A stretch of DNA of 64,000 nt from JBBIUS01 sp037440105 (GTDB lineage Bacteria; Patescibacteriota; Patescibacteriia; XYB2-FULL-38-15): contig JBBIUS010000003.1 of assembly GCA_037440105.1 (NCBI GenBank), forward strand, positions 1 through 64,000, written 5' to 3'. Position numbers and translations under genes: made by a program. Positions 25,059 through 33,923 of the stretch are shown piece by piece; the stretch's first letter is position 1, and each line of letters begins with the position of its first letter. Below the pieces are notes generated by a model. The model saw only the letters and a list, made by a program, of their open reading frames with translations, had not been told where the DNA came from and did not search any database.

Positions 25059-25949
25059 TTAAAAATATTTTTTTAAATTTATATAAATTTGATATGGTAC
25101 TTTGAAATAATCCCAGGCACTTTTAACAAATTGTTTTTTAAGTGTTGGGTCAACCAAATCACCGTGAAAATCTGAACCGCCGGTTGCAACAAGGTCTAAA
25201 TCATTAGCCAATTTTTGGTAGTGCTCAGTTTGATGCCAGTTATGATAAGGTGATAAAACTTCGAGGCCACGCAGACCAATTTTTTTTAATTTGGAGATTA
25301 GATGGTCATCTTGCCAAGACAACTGTTGACCAGGATGGGCTAAAACCGGAAAACCGCCCGCAGATGTGATGGCAGCGATAGCTTCAGGCGTGGTAATAGG
25401 CATATTGATGTCAGGCATATAAGCCGGTTTTCCTTCCGCAAAGTAAAAATTAATAAATTCAAAAAGAGTTGGTTCAGTAAATTGTGGCTTTATTTCCGCG
25501 GTCATTTTCTTTAAGTTCAATGGATATTTTTCTACAATAGTTTTAAGATGCCGAAAGCCGCAATATTTAGTTTTCATTTTATCCAGTTCAGTAAAATCTA
25601 TTTGAAAACCAAGATTAGCCATTTTTCTCAGTGATTTTTTAGCCCATTCAAGGTGGTGAATTTGCGATTTGTAAAGCAAATTATTTAATTTATCGTGAGT
25701 TAAAGAAAAATTATAGCCTAAAAGATGTAATTTTTTCCCTTGAAATTCTGTATAAATTTCTACGCCAGGAATAACAATAATATTTTTTTTCTTCCCTTCT
25801 TTCATTGCCTCCTCCACTCCATTGATTACATTGTGGTCAGCAAGAGAGACAACAACTAAGTTTTCCTTTTTAGCGCGGGAGATAATTTGACGAGGAGAAA
25901 GATCTCCTTCTGAATAAATAGAATGGAGGTGGAGGTCAATTAATTTCAT
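25059..25949 (-). CDS. PHP-domain metal-dependent phosphoesterase
   Basis: 296 aa. The PHP motifs appear in order: DLHLHSIYSEGDLSP, SLADHN, PGVEIYTE, a central helical insertion, VLAHPG and GGSDFHG. These His/Asp residues bind three metals in the family. Close relatives act on nucleoside 3',5'-bisphosphates or related small phosphates (YciV/RNase AM group), but substrate is not certain. It lies between an APH-fold kinase and glucan phosphorylase in one run. A role linked to a phosphorylated sugar is possible from context only. Confidence 0.85.
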   Translation of the reverse strand: MKLIDLHLHSIYSEGDLSPRQIISRAKKENLVVVSLADHNVINGVEEAMKEGKKKNIIVIPGVEIYTEFQGKKLHLLGYNFSLTHDKLNNLLYKSQIHHLEWAKKSLRKMANLGFQIDFTELDKMKTKYCGFRHLKTIVEKYPLNLKKMTAEIKPQFTEPTLFEFINFYFAEGKPAYMPDINMPITTPEAIAAITSAGGFPVLAHPGQQLSWQDDHLISKLKKIGLRGLEVLSPYHNWHQTEHYQKLANDLDLVATGGSDFHGDLVDPTLKKQFVKSAWDYFKVPYQIYINLKKYF

Positions 25950-25976
25950 ATCTTAAAAGTCAGAGTTATTTTTTAT

Positions 25977-27020
25977 TTATAAAGTTTCCCCTAATTTTTG
26001 GAATTGAACGCAGCGCTTTTTTAAAATTTCAAAAAAGGAAGCCATTGATTTTTTTTGAATTTTTGGTTTCCGGCACTGAGCTAGAGAAATGTTTGCCATT
26101 ACTTGGAATAAACATCTTAACTCAAAATATAAAATCTTAAAATTTTCTTCAGGTGTTGGTTTTCGGCCGAAATAATTTTTGAGAAAAATTTTTTGTATTT
26201 TTTGGATCATTTTTTGAGAGGGGGGGTAAAACTTAAGCCGGAGCATTAATTCAGTTTGCATGAGGAAATTTCCTACGTCGGTTAATCGTTCAGCAAGCCC
26301 GGCGCTGCCGAAATCAAGAAATTTAATTTTGCTTCCCTGGATTAAAACATTACCAGGGTGAAAATCTCCGTGGGTAAGGCAGAAATTTTTTGGCGGAGAA
26401 AAAAGATGCTGTTTTTGTTTTTTTATTCTTTCAACTAATTCTAAATTATGTTTAAAATCTTTGTAATTTTTTTGGTTAAATTTTTTTATCAAATAAAGGT
26501 GATGAAAATTTTGTTTTTTTTCATAAGAGGAGTTCTTAACAAAATTAATTTTTAATTTAGTTCGGTGCAATTTGGCAAGCATTTTAGCAATGCGAGGGGC
26601 GAAAGCGACGAGAGGTTTTCTTTCTCCGCGCTGAATTTTATTTTCTAAACTCTCGCCAGATGTTTCTTCGTATAAAAAAAGGTGAGCCAGTGGCAAATAA
26701 TCAAGGGGCCGGGGAATTAATCCTTTAAAACCATGGGCCCAAAGATGTTTTGCAGTCAAATAAAATCTTTTTGGGCAATCATACGGGTTATTTATTTTAA
26801 CCGCACTTTTACCTTTAATAACCTTTATAAATACTTGAGAGTTTTTATTCAAACTAAGAGCGTAGGAAAATAAAAAATTTTGGTTAAACGAATTTTTTTC
26901 AAGTTTAACAGATAAAAAGGTCAATTTTTTAGCCGAAGAAAAATATTTTTTAGCATTTTTTTTAAAAATTTTTTTCATGAATGCAGGGTCAGATGCTAAC
27001 TTTATTTGTCGAGGAAGCAT
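25977..27020 (-). CDS. APH-fold phosphotransferase
   Basis: 347 aa. The C-terminal lobe has FCLTHGDFHPGNVLIQGSKIKFLDFGSAGL, the Brenner motif (HGDFHPGN) and the metal-binding DFG-like segment (LDFGSAG) of aminoglycoside/choline/sugar kinases. An N-terminal lobe is less clear, with YEETSGESLENKI as the hinge. The first ~60 residues are Lys/Phe-rich and specific to this protein. Members phosphorylate small hydroxyl compounds. Located amid glucan genes, it could be a sugar or maltose kinase (maltokinases share this fold), but antibiotic or choline kinases cannot be excluded. No resistance role is implied. Confidence 0.8.
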   Translation of the reverse strand: MLPRQIKLASDPAFMKKIFKKNAKKYFSSAKKLTFLSVKLEKNSFNQNFLFSYALSLNKNSQVFIKVIKGKSAVKINNPYDCPKRFYLTAKHLWAHGFKGLIPRPLDYLPLAHLFLYEETSGESLENKIQRGERKPLVAFAPRIAKMLAKLHRTKLKINFVKNSSYEKKQNFHHLYLIKKFNQKNYKDFKHNLELVERIKKQKQHLFSPPKNFCLTHGDFHPGNVLIQGSKIKFLDFGSAGLAERLTDVGNFLMQTELMLRLKFYPPSQKMIQKIQKIFLKNYFGRKPTPEENFKILYFELRCLFQVMANISLAQCRKPKIQKKSMASFFEILKKRCVQFQKLGETL

Positions 27021-27054
27021 AGGATAAAATATTTTTAAATTTTAACTGTTAAGA

Positions 27055-28542
27055 TTAACCTCTTTGTTCCGGCTGGCCGCCGCGGATCTTTTTATATTTC
27101 TTTTTATATTTATCCATTAATTTTTCCAATTCGCCGCCAGGGACAGTTGTTCGCAGAAGATCGACGGCATGAACAGCGTCATAAATGTCATCCTGATTTT
27201 CAATTTTTAAAATCGCATCTCGCCAAAGAATTGCTTTTTCAAATTCTTTTGTTTGAGCCGCTTTTTGCATTTCTTTTTTCATTGTGTTAATAAAAGCCCA
27301 ATAGACTTCTGGCTTGCCGGCTTCTAGAGTTCTTTTTTTAAAAGGAATTTTGATTTCTTGTTGCATAGTTTGAGCTAATTTTCTAATGTAGCCGGTTCTT
27401 TGCCATTCAAAGGCTTTTAAAACAATTTTTTGATAAAGTTCTTCTCCTTTTTTTAAGTCATCTTCTGGGAGATCAGGGATAGAGCGCAAAACATCCAAGA
27501 GTTTCCAGGCGCCGCTTTCAATCATTTCAAGGGACCACCATGGTTTGGCGCTTGCCCACCAATACTGGCATGAGTGGAGAGCTTGATCCATTTTGGCACG
27601 GACATTTTCATAGTAAGCTTTTTGGGGGTTTAGTTCCCTGACCTTTTTTAAAACAAAGCCAGTAAATTCCCATTGCCAAGCATGAATTGGGTTTTCTGGG
27701 TCATTCCAAGAGAGAAATTGGTTACCTTTTTGTATATCTTGTTCAGAAGAAGCCCAGGTCGAAGCAACTGGATCAATAATTTGGCTCTTGGCAAATTTTT
27801 TTTCGATTTCTGAAATTGTTATTTTTTTAAATTTTGGCGAGGATAAAATTTCAAAAAGCAATTTCTCAAGCCCTGGCCGGTGGTGGCCAAAGGTTTCTCC
27901 ATCCATAGCAGTAAGAAGATAGCGATTTTTGTTTTTTTCTTCGCCTAACGCTTCAAGCAGGGATTTGGCAGAGCGGACCACGGCTGACATTATTAGGTTG
28001 CTGATACGTCTGTCTCTAAAGAAGACTTTAAAATTTTTAAGATCTTTAATGATGTAAATTTTGTCATAATCAACATTTTCAACTTTTCCATTGTAAGCGA
28101 TTTCATCAATAATTATCCATTTGTATCCCAAGGAAGCAACAATATCAGCCACTTTCCGACTAAAGGCCATTTCTGGGGGGAAAAAACCTTTTGGGTTGTA
28201 GATTTTCCCAAAATAATATTTATTAGTTTCATTATTTAGTTTAATCTGACGGATTACTTCATCCCATGGCGTCATTGGCAAAAACGGGTGATATTTTGCG
28301 CTTTCTGTAAATTCGATCTGGCCATATTCAGCCAGTTTTTTAATGTCGTCAATAACATCGCGGTAGCCGTGTTGATCTAACTGCTCGGTTAGGCCGGCGT
28401 TAATATTTAAGGTGATTTTTGCTTTAGGATTTTTTTTGAGGCCAGCTGTCAATTTTCGGTAACTTTCATTAACAATTCTTTCCAGAATATCTGGCATTTG
28501 ATTTGGCGGCTGGTAAATGTGTAAAAAACAGGCCCAGAACAT
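27055..28542 (-). CDS. GH57 family glycoside hydrolase (copy A)
   Basis: 495 aa. The GH57 conserved regions are visible: FLHIYQPPNQ (region 1), GQIEFTESAKYHPFLP (region 2), GFFPPEMAFSRKVAD (region 3, nucleophile Glu) and LLTAMDGETFGHHRPG (region 4, acid/base Asp). A C-terminal helical domain of about 200 aa follows with HSCQYWWASAKPWWSLEMIE. GH57 enzymes act on alpha-glucans as amylases, 4-alpha-glucanotransferases, branching enzymes or pullulanases. Exact activity cannot be assigned. It has a shorter paralogue immediately upstream (28659-29882), so the pair looks like a tandem duplication with later divergence. Confidence 0.88.
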   Translation of the reverse strand: MFWACFLHIYQPPNQMPDILERIVNESYRKLTAGLKKNPKAKITLNINAGLTEQLDQHGYRDVIDDIKKLAEYGQIEFTESAKYHPFLPMTPWDEVIRQIKLNNETNKYYFGKIYNPKGFFPPEMAFSRKVADIVASLGYKWIIIDEIAYNGKVENVDYDKIYIIKDLKNFKVFFRDRRISNLIMSAVVRSAKSLLEALGEEKNKNRYLLTAMDGETFGHHRPGLEKLLFEILSSPKFKKITISEIEKKFAKSQIIDPVASTWASSEQDIQKGNQFLSWNDPENPIHAWQWEFTGFVLKKVRELNPQKAYYENVRAKMDQALHSCQYWWASAKPWWSLEMIESGAWKLLDVLRSIPDLPEDDLKKGEELYQKIVLKAFEWQRTGYIRKLAQTMQQEIKIPFKKRTLEAGKPEVYWAFINTMKKEMQKAAQTKEFEKAILWRDAILKIENQDDIYDAVHAVDLLRTTVPGGELEKLMDKYKKKYKKIRGGQPEQRG

Positions 28543-28587
28543 AAAAACTAATTAATTTCACGAGCGTAGCGAGCAAGTTTCTATTAG

Positions 28588-28616
28588 TTTCTATAAGTTT
28601 CTGAAACTTATAGAAA
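28588..28616. repeat. perfect 14-bp inverted repeat between the GH57 paralogues
   Basis: TTTCTATAAGTTTC, one central T, then the exact reverse complement. A GCGAGCGTAGCGAGC-like stretch lies on each side. It is an intergenic hairpin in the 116-base gap of the operon and could stabilise or process the mRNA. No U-tract is present. Confidence 0.65.
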
Positions 28617-28658
28617 TATGCATTCCCTTCGCTCGCGCGAAACTTATGAAATTTATTG

Positions 28659-29882
28659 TTATTTGATAATTTTACCGGCAAAATAGCGTTCGTACGGCTC
28701 GCCGGCAAGATATGCTTCTTTTATTTTTTGAGCGCGGCCGGTGGTTTGCCATTTTCGTGCGGTATCGGAGATTTTTTTATATAATTTTTTTGCCTTTTGT
28801 AAAATATCTGGCGAAATCTTTTTTAAACTGTATAAGACATCTAAAAGCATTTTTGCCCCATTTTCAATAATTTCCACAGACCACCAGGGATTGGCACTTG
28901 CCCACCAATATTGGTCAGAGTGCAGTGCTTGGTCAAGGCGCTCGCGTGCCTGTTTATAATTTTTATCATGTATATTTTTACTTAAAGTTTTGATAACTAA
29001 ATTGGTCAGTTGCCACTGTTTGTCGTGGATTTCATTTTTTGGATTTTTCCAAAGAGGGTAAAAGACTTTCTTTTTGAGATCTTCTTCGCGTGATGACCAA
29101 CTCGATGGAATTGGCTTCACTCTCTTTGCTTTCTCGTAAATTTTTAATAAATCGGTGAAATTGACCGTTTGAAATTTTTTGGTGTCAAGCAATTTAGCGT
29201 AAAGCTTGTCCATTTCTTTTTGGTGGTGCCCGAGATTTTCGCCATCAAGAGCAGTGAGTAAAAATTTTTGTGAGCGACCGTCTTCGCGCAGGATGCGAAA
29301 AAAATCGTCTGCTGTCTTTGCTTCAGCTGTAAAAAAAAGATTAGAAATTCTTGTGTTTCGGAAAAAGACCGGCAGATCTAGGTCTCGAACTTTGTAAAGT
29401 TTGTCGAATTTTACTTTATTAAATTTTCCATTATAAGCGATTTCGTCTAAAATAATCCATTTAAAACCCATTTTTTTGACTGCGCTGGCAACTTTTTTAT
29501 GATAGCAGAGTTCAGGAATAAAAAATCCAGTCGGCTGCCATAATTTTCCAAAAAATTTTAGATTGGTTTGGTTGTTTAATTCAATTTGGCGAAAAATTTC
29601 TTTTTCTGGGAGAAGGGCTAAAATGACATGGTATTTAGCGCTACCAGTAAATTCAATTTGACCGCGTTTAGCCAAAAATTTTAAATCAGAAATCATTGAC
29701 CGCAAACCGGCCGGAGGCAGTTGTTCAGTGAGAGAAGCGTTGATGTTCAAACTAATTTTTACGGACGGCCTTTTTTTTAAAATATCAATAATCCGCAAAT
29801 AACTTTCTTTTGCGACCTTTTGAGTGATTTCTTTTTTTTGCCCCGGTGGCTGGTAAATGTGCAGAAGATTAGCCCAGTACAT
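28659..29882 (-). CDS. GH57 family glycoside hydrolase (copy B)
   Basis: 407 aa, a paralogue of the adjacent 495-aa protein, alignable by eye along its length. Both keep LHIYQPPGQ, QIEFTGSAKYHVILAL, GFFIPELCYHKKVA (Glu nucleophile), ALDGENLGHHQKEMD (acid/base Asp) and LHSDQYWWASANPWWSVEIIE. Copy B lacks about 90 residues at the C-terminus of copy A. It acts on alpha-glucan by family, with unknown linkage preference. It lies 36 bases downstream of glgA. Retention of the catalytic residues in both copies suggests both are active, maybe with split tasks. Confidence 0.87.
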   Translation of the reverse strand: MYWANLLHIYQPPGQKKEITQKVAKESYLRIIDILKKRPSVKISLNINASLTEQLPPAGLRSMISDLKFLAKRGQIEFTGSAKYHVILALLPEKEIFRQIELNNQTNLKFFGKLWQPTGFFIPELCYHKKVASAVKKMGFKWIILDEIAYNGKFNKVKFDKLYKVRDLDLPVFFRNTRISNLFFTAEAKTADDFFRILREDGRSQKFLLTALDGENLGHHQKEMDKLYAKLLDTKKFQTVNFTDLLKIYEKAKRVKPIPSSWSSREEDLKKKVFYPLWKNPKNEIHDKQWQLTNLVIKTLSKNIHDKNYKQARERLDQALHSDQYWWASANPWWSVEIIENGAKMLLDVLYSLKKISPDILQKAKKLYKKISDTARKWQTTGRAQKIKEAYLAGEPYERYFAGKIIK

Positions 29883-29918
29883 AAATAAAAAAGGAAAAAT
29901 AGAAGAACGAAAAACTTT

Positions 29919-31403
29919 TTAACTTTTTAAGTTTTTTCGTTTATTCTGCAGTGCTTTTCTAAAAAGAGCAATGTATTTTTTAGCTGGAATTTCCCAGGAG
30001 AAGGATTGTTTCATTGATTTCCAAACCAAATGTTCCCATATCTTTTCATATTTATAATTTTCTAGCGCTCTGGTTAAGGCTATTAAAAAATCTTCTTTTG
30101 TGTAGGTTTTAAAGACAAAACCGTTACCTTTTCCGGTTTTAGGATTAAAGTTGTTTATTGTTTCTGCCAGGCCGCCTGTTTCATGAACAACAGGGATTGT
30201 CCCATAGCGGAGGCTAATTAAAGGTGAAAGGCCGCACGGTTCAAATCTAGAAGGCATTAAAAGAATGTCAGAGCCAGCATAAACTTTTGAAGCCATTTCA
30301 TCAGTATAGGGAGTAATAAATGCAAATTTTTTTGGATATTTTTTAGCGATTTTTCGAAAAATATCAACGTATTCTTTGCCGTCTTTTCCTCGGCTTGCGA
30401 TAATAACAATTTGTAGATCCTGTCTTAAAAGAATGTCTAAAGTTTCAATAACCAAATTATATCCCTTTTGTTCGGCAAGCCGGCTTGCTAGGCTGATGAG
30501 GGGGGTATCTTTATTTTCTTCCAATCCTAAGTTTTTTTGTAAAGATAATTTATTTTTCTTTTTCTTTCGGAGCGAATCCCAATCGTAATTAAAATAGACA
30601 TTTTTATCTGAAGCTGGATTAAAAACAGAATAATCAATGCCATTGATAATTCCAAAAAAATCTTTTTGTCGGCGTTTTAATATTTTCTCAAGACCCTGCC
30701 CAAGATCAGGCGTTAAGAGTTCTTCAGCGTATCGCTCAGAAACAGTGCTTATTTTATCAGCGTACATGATTCCTCTTTTTGCGAAATTGATTTTTTCTAA
30801 TTCTTGGCTGTGGAATAGAGGGAGGTCATCGGTTCCATGATCTCTTTCTTCGGGAGGAATTTCCCACCAATTTTTGCCCATTTGAAAAGTTAAATTATGA
30901 ATAGTAAAAACAGTGGCCGTATTTTGAAAAAGGGTTTCCTTCTCTCTTTTTAAGAGATAAGGGATAAGTCCTGTGTGCCAATCGTGGCAATGGATAATGT
31001 CTGGCTTAAAGTTGATAGTTTTTAAAGTTTCGATCGCGGCTAAGTCAAAAAGCAAGAAACGGGCATTCTCGTGACTTGAGCCGTAAAGGCGCTGATATTT
31101 TGAAAAATATTTTTTATGGCCGATAAAATAGATTGGCACTCCTTTAATTAATTCCCCTTCTAAGAGAAAAAAATTTGTTTTGTGGTCTTTATCAATAAAA
31201 AGAGGAATGTCCTCTTTTATTGTTTTAAGATTAAATTTTTTTGTATTTATAACCTTTTCATAAAAAGGAGTAATGATAATTACTTCGTGGCCAAAATCAA
31301 AAAAAGTTTTTGGCAGTGAGCCAGTTACATCTGCCAATCCCCCTGTTTTTGAAAAAGGAGCAACTTCTGAGGCGACAAGAGCGATTTTTAGTTTTCCTCT
31401 CAT
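29919..31403 (-). CDS. glgA: glycogen synthase (GT5)
   Basis: 494 aa from ATG 31403. The frame runs upstream to 31463 but that part overlaps GH15 and is not GlgA-like. The N-terminus KIALVASEVAPFSKTGGLADVTGSLPK contains the KTGGLADV nucleotide-sugar loop. Other motifs are PDIIHCHDWHTGLIPYLL, FTIHNL, the GT-B core with LISLASRLAEQKG and the C-terminal LMPSRFEPCGLSPLISLRYG. It extends alpha-1,4-glucan from ADP- or UDP-glucose. No glgC (ADP-glucose pyrophosphorylase) is in the window. It starts 5 bases after the GH15 gene, so the two are coupled. Confidence 0.94.
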   Translation of the reverse strand: MRGKLKIALVASEVAPFSKTGGLADVTGSLPKTFFDFGHEVIIITPFYEKVINTKKFNLKTIKEDIPLFIDKDHKTNFFLLEGELIKGVPIYFIGHKKYFSKYQRLYGSSHENARFLLFDLAAIETLKTINFKPDIIHCHDWHTGLIPYLLKREKETLFQNTATVFTIHNLTFQMGKNWWEIPPEERDHGTDDLPLFHSQELEKINFAKRGIMYADKISTVSERYAEELLTPDLGQGLEKILKRRQKDFFGIINGIDYSVFNPASDKNVYFNYDWDSLRKKKKNKLSLQKNLGLEENKDTPLISLASRLAEQKGYNLVIETLDILLRQDLQIVIIASRGKDGKEYVDIFRKIAKKYPKKFAFITPYTDEMASKVYAGSDILLMPSRFEPCGLSPLISLRYGTIPVVHETGGLAETINNFNPKTGKGNGFVFKTYTKEDFLIALTRALENYKYEKIWEHLVWKSMKQSFSWEIPAKKYIALFRKALQNKRKNLKS

Positions 31404-31408
31404 AAATA

Positions 31409-32491
31409 TTATTTTATGTAGCCCAAATATTTGCTTGCGAAAATAAACATTGCGTGAGCCCAAGCAAGCGGATAAACGCCTTTTCTAAAATCTTCAAAAA
31501 TTTGTTCAGGCAAGTAACCGCCGTATTTATCTATTCTTTCAAGAACCCAGTTGTAGTATTTTAGAGCTTTTTCTTTATTTCCAGCGAGCGACCAATAAAT
31601 AGACATCCAAAAATTTAGAAGGGGCCAAGCCCCTCCTCCTTCTTGGGCTGACCCTTCGCCATCAAAATAATCATACTCGTATCTGTGCACGCCATTCCCA
31701 GACACAATCTTTTCTTCCATCTTTTTAACAGTGTTTATTATTTTTTTATCGTTTGCTTCATAAATTTCAAAAGGCCAGCAAAGTCCTAAAAGTGATGCGT
31801 CAACATTTTTATCACTTATTTTGCCGACATTGCGGTAAAAATATTTATCCTTTTCGTTGTAGGCTTCATTGACTTCAGAGATCATTTGCATTGCCACTTC
31901 TTTCCAAAGGTGGTTTGGGATAATTTCAAATGCGCAAAGCAATCCCCTGGCGCAGGCAGCTAAAGAATAGGTAAAATTATTTTCGATTGTTGTTGATGTC
32001 TGGCGATGGGTCTCTTCCCAAATGTCAACTATATTAGGAATAAAATATTTTCCGCCCCAGATATTACAAATGCCATTGGCCAGCCGTTCAATTAGTTCTT
32101 TGTATTTTAACCCTTTTTTTACGTCGTCTTTAAAAGTTTGGTGAATCGCCCAAAGAGTTGTTCCGGCTTGATCAATTTGTAGTATTTTCCCCATGCTTCC
32201 TATTTGTCCATTTGTTGAGTAGTTAGAATAAATGAGATTATCTTTTTTAAAATCTCTTGGGCGCAAAAGAAGCCAATCAAAATATGGTTCCTGAATTGGC
32301 AGATTAATTATTTTTGCTGCAACGCAAATAAAGGCCGCATCTCGAGGCCAGACCCATCGGTAATTTGCCGCTTCTCTCGGATAATACGCCTTATCAGTGT
32401 TAGTAGCAACGATTGCGCCATTTTCAAGGGCACAGTCGCGGATTACTTCAATCGATGTGCGGATTAACTTTTGGACGATTTTGTCAGACAT
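31409..32491 (-). CDS. GH15 glucoamylase-like hydrolase
   Basis: 360 aa from ATG 32491; upstream frame to 32563 would overlap ruvC and looks non-native. The (alpha/alpha)6-barrel motifs are present: ANYRWVWPRDAAFICVAA, DWLLLRPRDF, NIVDIWEETHRQTS with the catalytic acid Glu, and GSAQEGGGAWPLLNFW with the second catalytic Glu. Only the catalytic barrel is present; the N-terminal beta domain of typical prokaryotic glucoamylases is missing and there is no signal peptide. So it likely releases glucose from the non-reducing ends of cytoplasmic glucan. It starts 7 bases after ruvC and precedes glgA by 5 bases. Confidence 0.88.
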   Translation of the reverse strand: MSDKIVQKLIRTSIEVIRDCALENGAIVATNTDKAYYPREAANYRWVWPRDAAFICVAAKIINLPIQEPYFDWLLLRPRDFKKDNLIYSNYSTNGQIGSMGKILQIDQAGTTLWAIHQTFKDDVKKGLKYKELIERLANGICNIWGGKYFIPNIVDIWEETHRQTSTTIENNFTYSLAACARGLLCAFEIIPNHLWKEVAMQMISEVNEAYNEKDKYFYRNVGKISDKNVDASLLGLCWPFEIYEANDKKIINTVKKMEEKIVSGNGVHRYEYDYFDGEGSAQEGGGAWPLLNFWMSIYWSLAGNKEKALKYYNWVLERIDKYGGYLPEQIFEDFRKGVYPLAWAHAMFIFASKYLGYIK

Positions 32492-32498
32492 AATTTCT

Positions 32499-32996
32499 TT
32501 ATTTAAGAAATTTTGTGTATTTATTATTCGTATAGCGGAGAGCGCAAGAAACAGCCAAAGCAAGCGCGTCAGCTACATCATCAGGTTGGGGCACTACTTT
32601 TAAGTTTAGCAAAAATTTAATCATTTTTTGAATTTGCTCTTTTGTGGCTTTGCCATAGCCGGTGATTATTTGTTTGACTTCAAGCGGTGTCGGTTCGAAG
32701 ATAGGAAGGCCGGCTGCGGCAATAGAAAACAAAATTAATCCTCTTGCCTGTCCAACATCAATGGCCGTTTTGGCATTTTTGCAAAAGAAAATTTTTTCTA
32801 CGGCCGCTGCTTTTGGCTTAAATTTCGCAATGATCGCTGTCAACTGTTTGTGAATTTCTTTTAATTTTGCATAGGAAGGTAAATTACTCTTTGTTTTAAT
32901 GCAGCCAAAATCAAGAGCAGTAAATTTATTATCTTTTTCTTTGATTAACCCATAGCCAACAATAGTTGTCCCTGGATCAATGCCTAAAAAAATCAT
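32499..32996 (-). CDS. ruvC: crossover junction endodeoxyribonuclease RuvC
   Basis: 165 aa, normal. Catalytic acidic residues appear in IFLGIDPGTTIVGYG (Asp near residue 6), AAVEKIFF (Glu), and PDDVADALALAVSCAL (two Asp). The dimeric enzyme resolves Holliday junctions symmetrically with RuvAB. ruvA and ruvB are not in the window. It follows yebC after 122 bases, a common yebC-ruvC order. The block of alpha-glucan genes begins directly downstream with a 7-base gap, an unusual coupling of a repair gene and glucan metabolism. The 122-base gap to yebC shows no gene. Confidence 0.94.
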   Translation of the reverse strand: MIFLGIDPGTTIVGYGLIKEKDNKFTALDFGCIKTKSNLPSYAKLKEIHKQLTAIIAKFKPKAAAVEKIFFCKNAKTAIDVGQARGLILFSIAAAGLPIFEPTPLEVKQIITGYGKATKEQIQKMIKFLLNLKVVPQPDDVADALALAVSCALRYTNNKYTKFLK

Positions 32997-33118
32997 ATTT
33001 GTTAAAGGCCCGCCTTTGTAAGCAAATTTTTATTTTAGAGCAGACCTCTTTTTATATTAATCCCGTTTTGCCGTAGTAGAAAAATTTTTCCTAGATTTTT
33101 TCTTTTACGGGGGCATGG

Positions 33119-33847
33119 CTAAAAGCCGGCCGCGTTAGTAAAATAATTATCGATATCGTCTTCGTTATCTAATTCTTCACAAAGATTTTCTAAATTCTCT
33201 TTCATTTTTTGATCCTTAATTTCGATTTTGTTTTTAGCAGTCCATTCTGTCGAAGCAAACTCAATGGTTATACCTTTTTTTTCTAAATTTTCTTTTACAT
33301 TTTGCAGTTCTTCTGGTTTGGTATAAATTGTCCATCCCCCCTCTTCTTCAATAAGATCCTCAGCTCCTGATTCAATCAGTTGAAGCTGAAATTTTTCTTT
33401 TTCTTGGTTTGCGCCTTTGCATCGAATGATTCCTTTTTTTTCGAACATCCATAAAGCCGAATTTGGAGCGTTTAAATTGCCGCTGTGTTTGCTTAAGAGA
33501 TGCTTGACAGTTGAGGCAGTTCGGGTTTTATTGTCAGTTAAGGATTCAATAATTAAAGCGATTCCGCCGGGGAGAAATCCTTCATAAAGCACTGCTTCAA
33601 TCTTTGCTCCGTCTGTTAGTTCGCCGGTCCCTCTTTTAATCGCCCGTTCAATGTTTTCTTTTGGCATATTAAGAGCACGGGCTTGGTCAATTGCTAATCT
33701 TAATTTGAAATTTGTCGCAGGATCACCGCCGCCTTCTTTTGCGGCTACTGTGATACCCCGAGCCATTTTTGTAAAAATTGCTCCGCGTCGAACGTCCTCA
33801 GCTGTTTTTTGATGTTTGATTTTTGCCCATTTAGAGTGTCTTGACAT
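33119..33847 (-). CDS. yebC: YebC/PmpR-family protein
   Basis: 242 aa, normal length. The N-terminal signature SRHSKWAKIKHQKTAEDVRRGAIFTKM and the segment KLRLAIDQARALNMPKENIERAIKRG are diagnostic, followed by ALYEGFLPGG-type ALIIESLTDNKTRTA. YebC proteins were called transcription regulators; newer work links some to relief of ribosome stalling at proline stretches. That is relevant beside an EF-P system in this window, as family knowledge only. It lies upstream of ruvC and downstream of rpoC on the same strand. An inverted repeat (33851-33920) lies just upstream. Confidence 0.94.
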   Translation of the reverse strand: MSRHSKWAKIKHQKTAEDVRRGAIFTKMARGITVAAKEGGGDPATNFKLRLAIDQARALNMPKENIERAIKRGTGELTDGAKIEAVLYEGFLPGGIALIIESLTDNKTRTASTVKHLLSKHSGNLNAPNSALWMFEKKGIIRCKGANQEKEKFQLQLIESGAEDLIEEEGGWTIYTKPEELQNVKENLEKKGITIEFASTEWTAKNKIEIKDQKMKENLENLCEELDNEDDIDNYFTNAAGF

Positions 33848-33850
33848 TGT

Positions 33851-33920
33851 TCGAGCGAATTAGTTAATTAAGTGACTTAGCGAATTAGTTAATTGCTAAT
33901 TCGTTAATCTCTAATTCGCT
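33851..33920. repeat. direct and inverted AGCGAATTAGTTAATT repeats
   Basis: Two direct copies of GCGAATTAGTTAATT face AATTCGTTAAT and CTAATTCGCT. The outer AGCGAATTAG/CTAATTCGCT arms make an inverted repeat of about 70 bases between rpoC and yebC. It is one of many simple spacer repeats here. Confidence 0.6.
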
Positions 33921-33923
33921 ATT

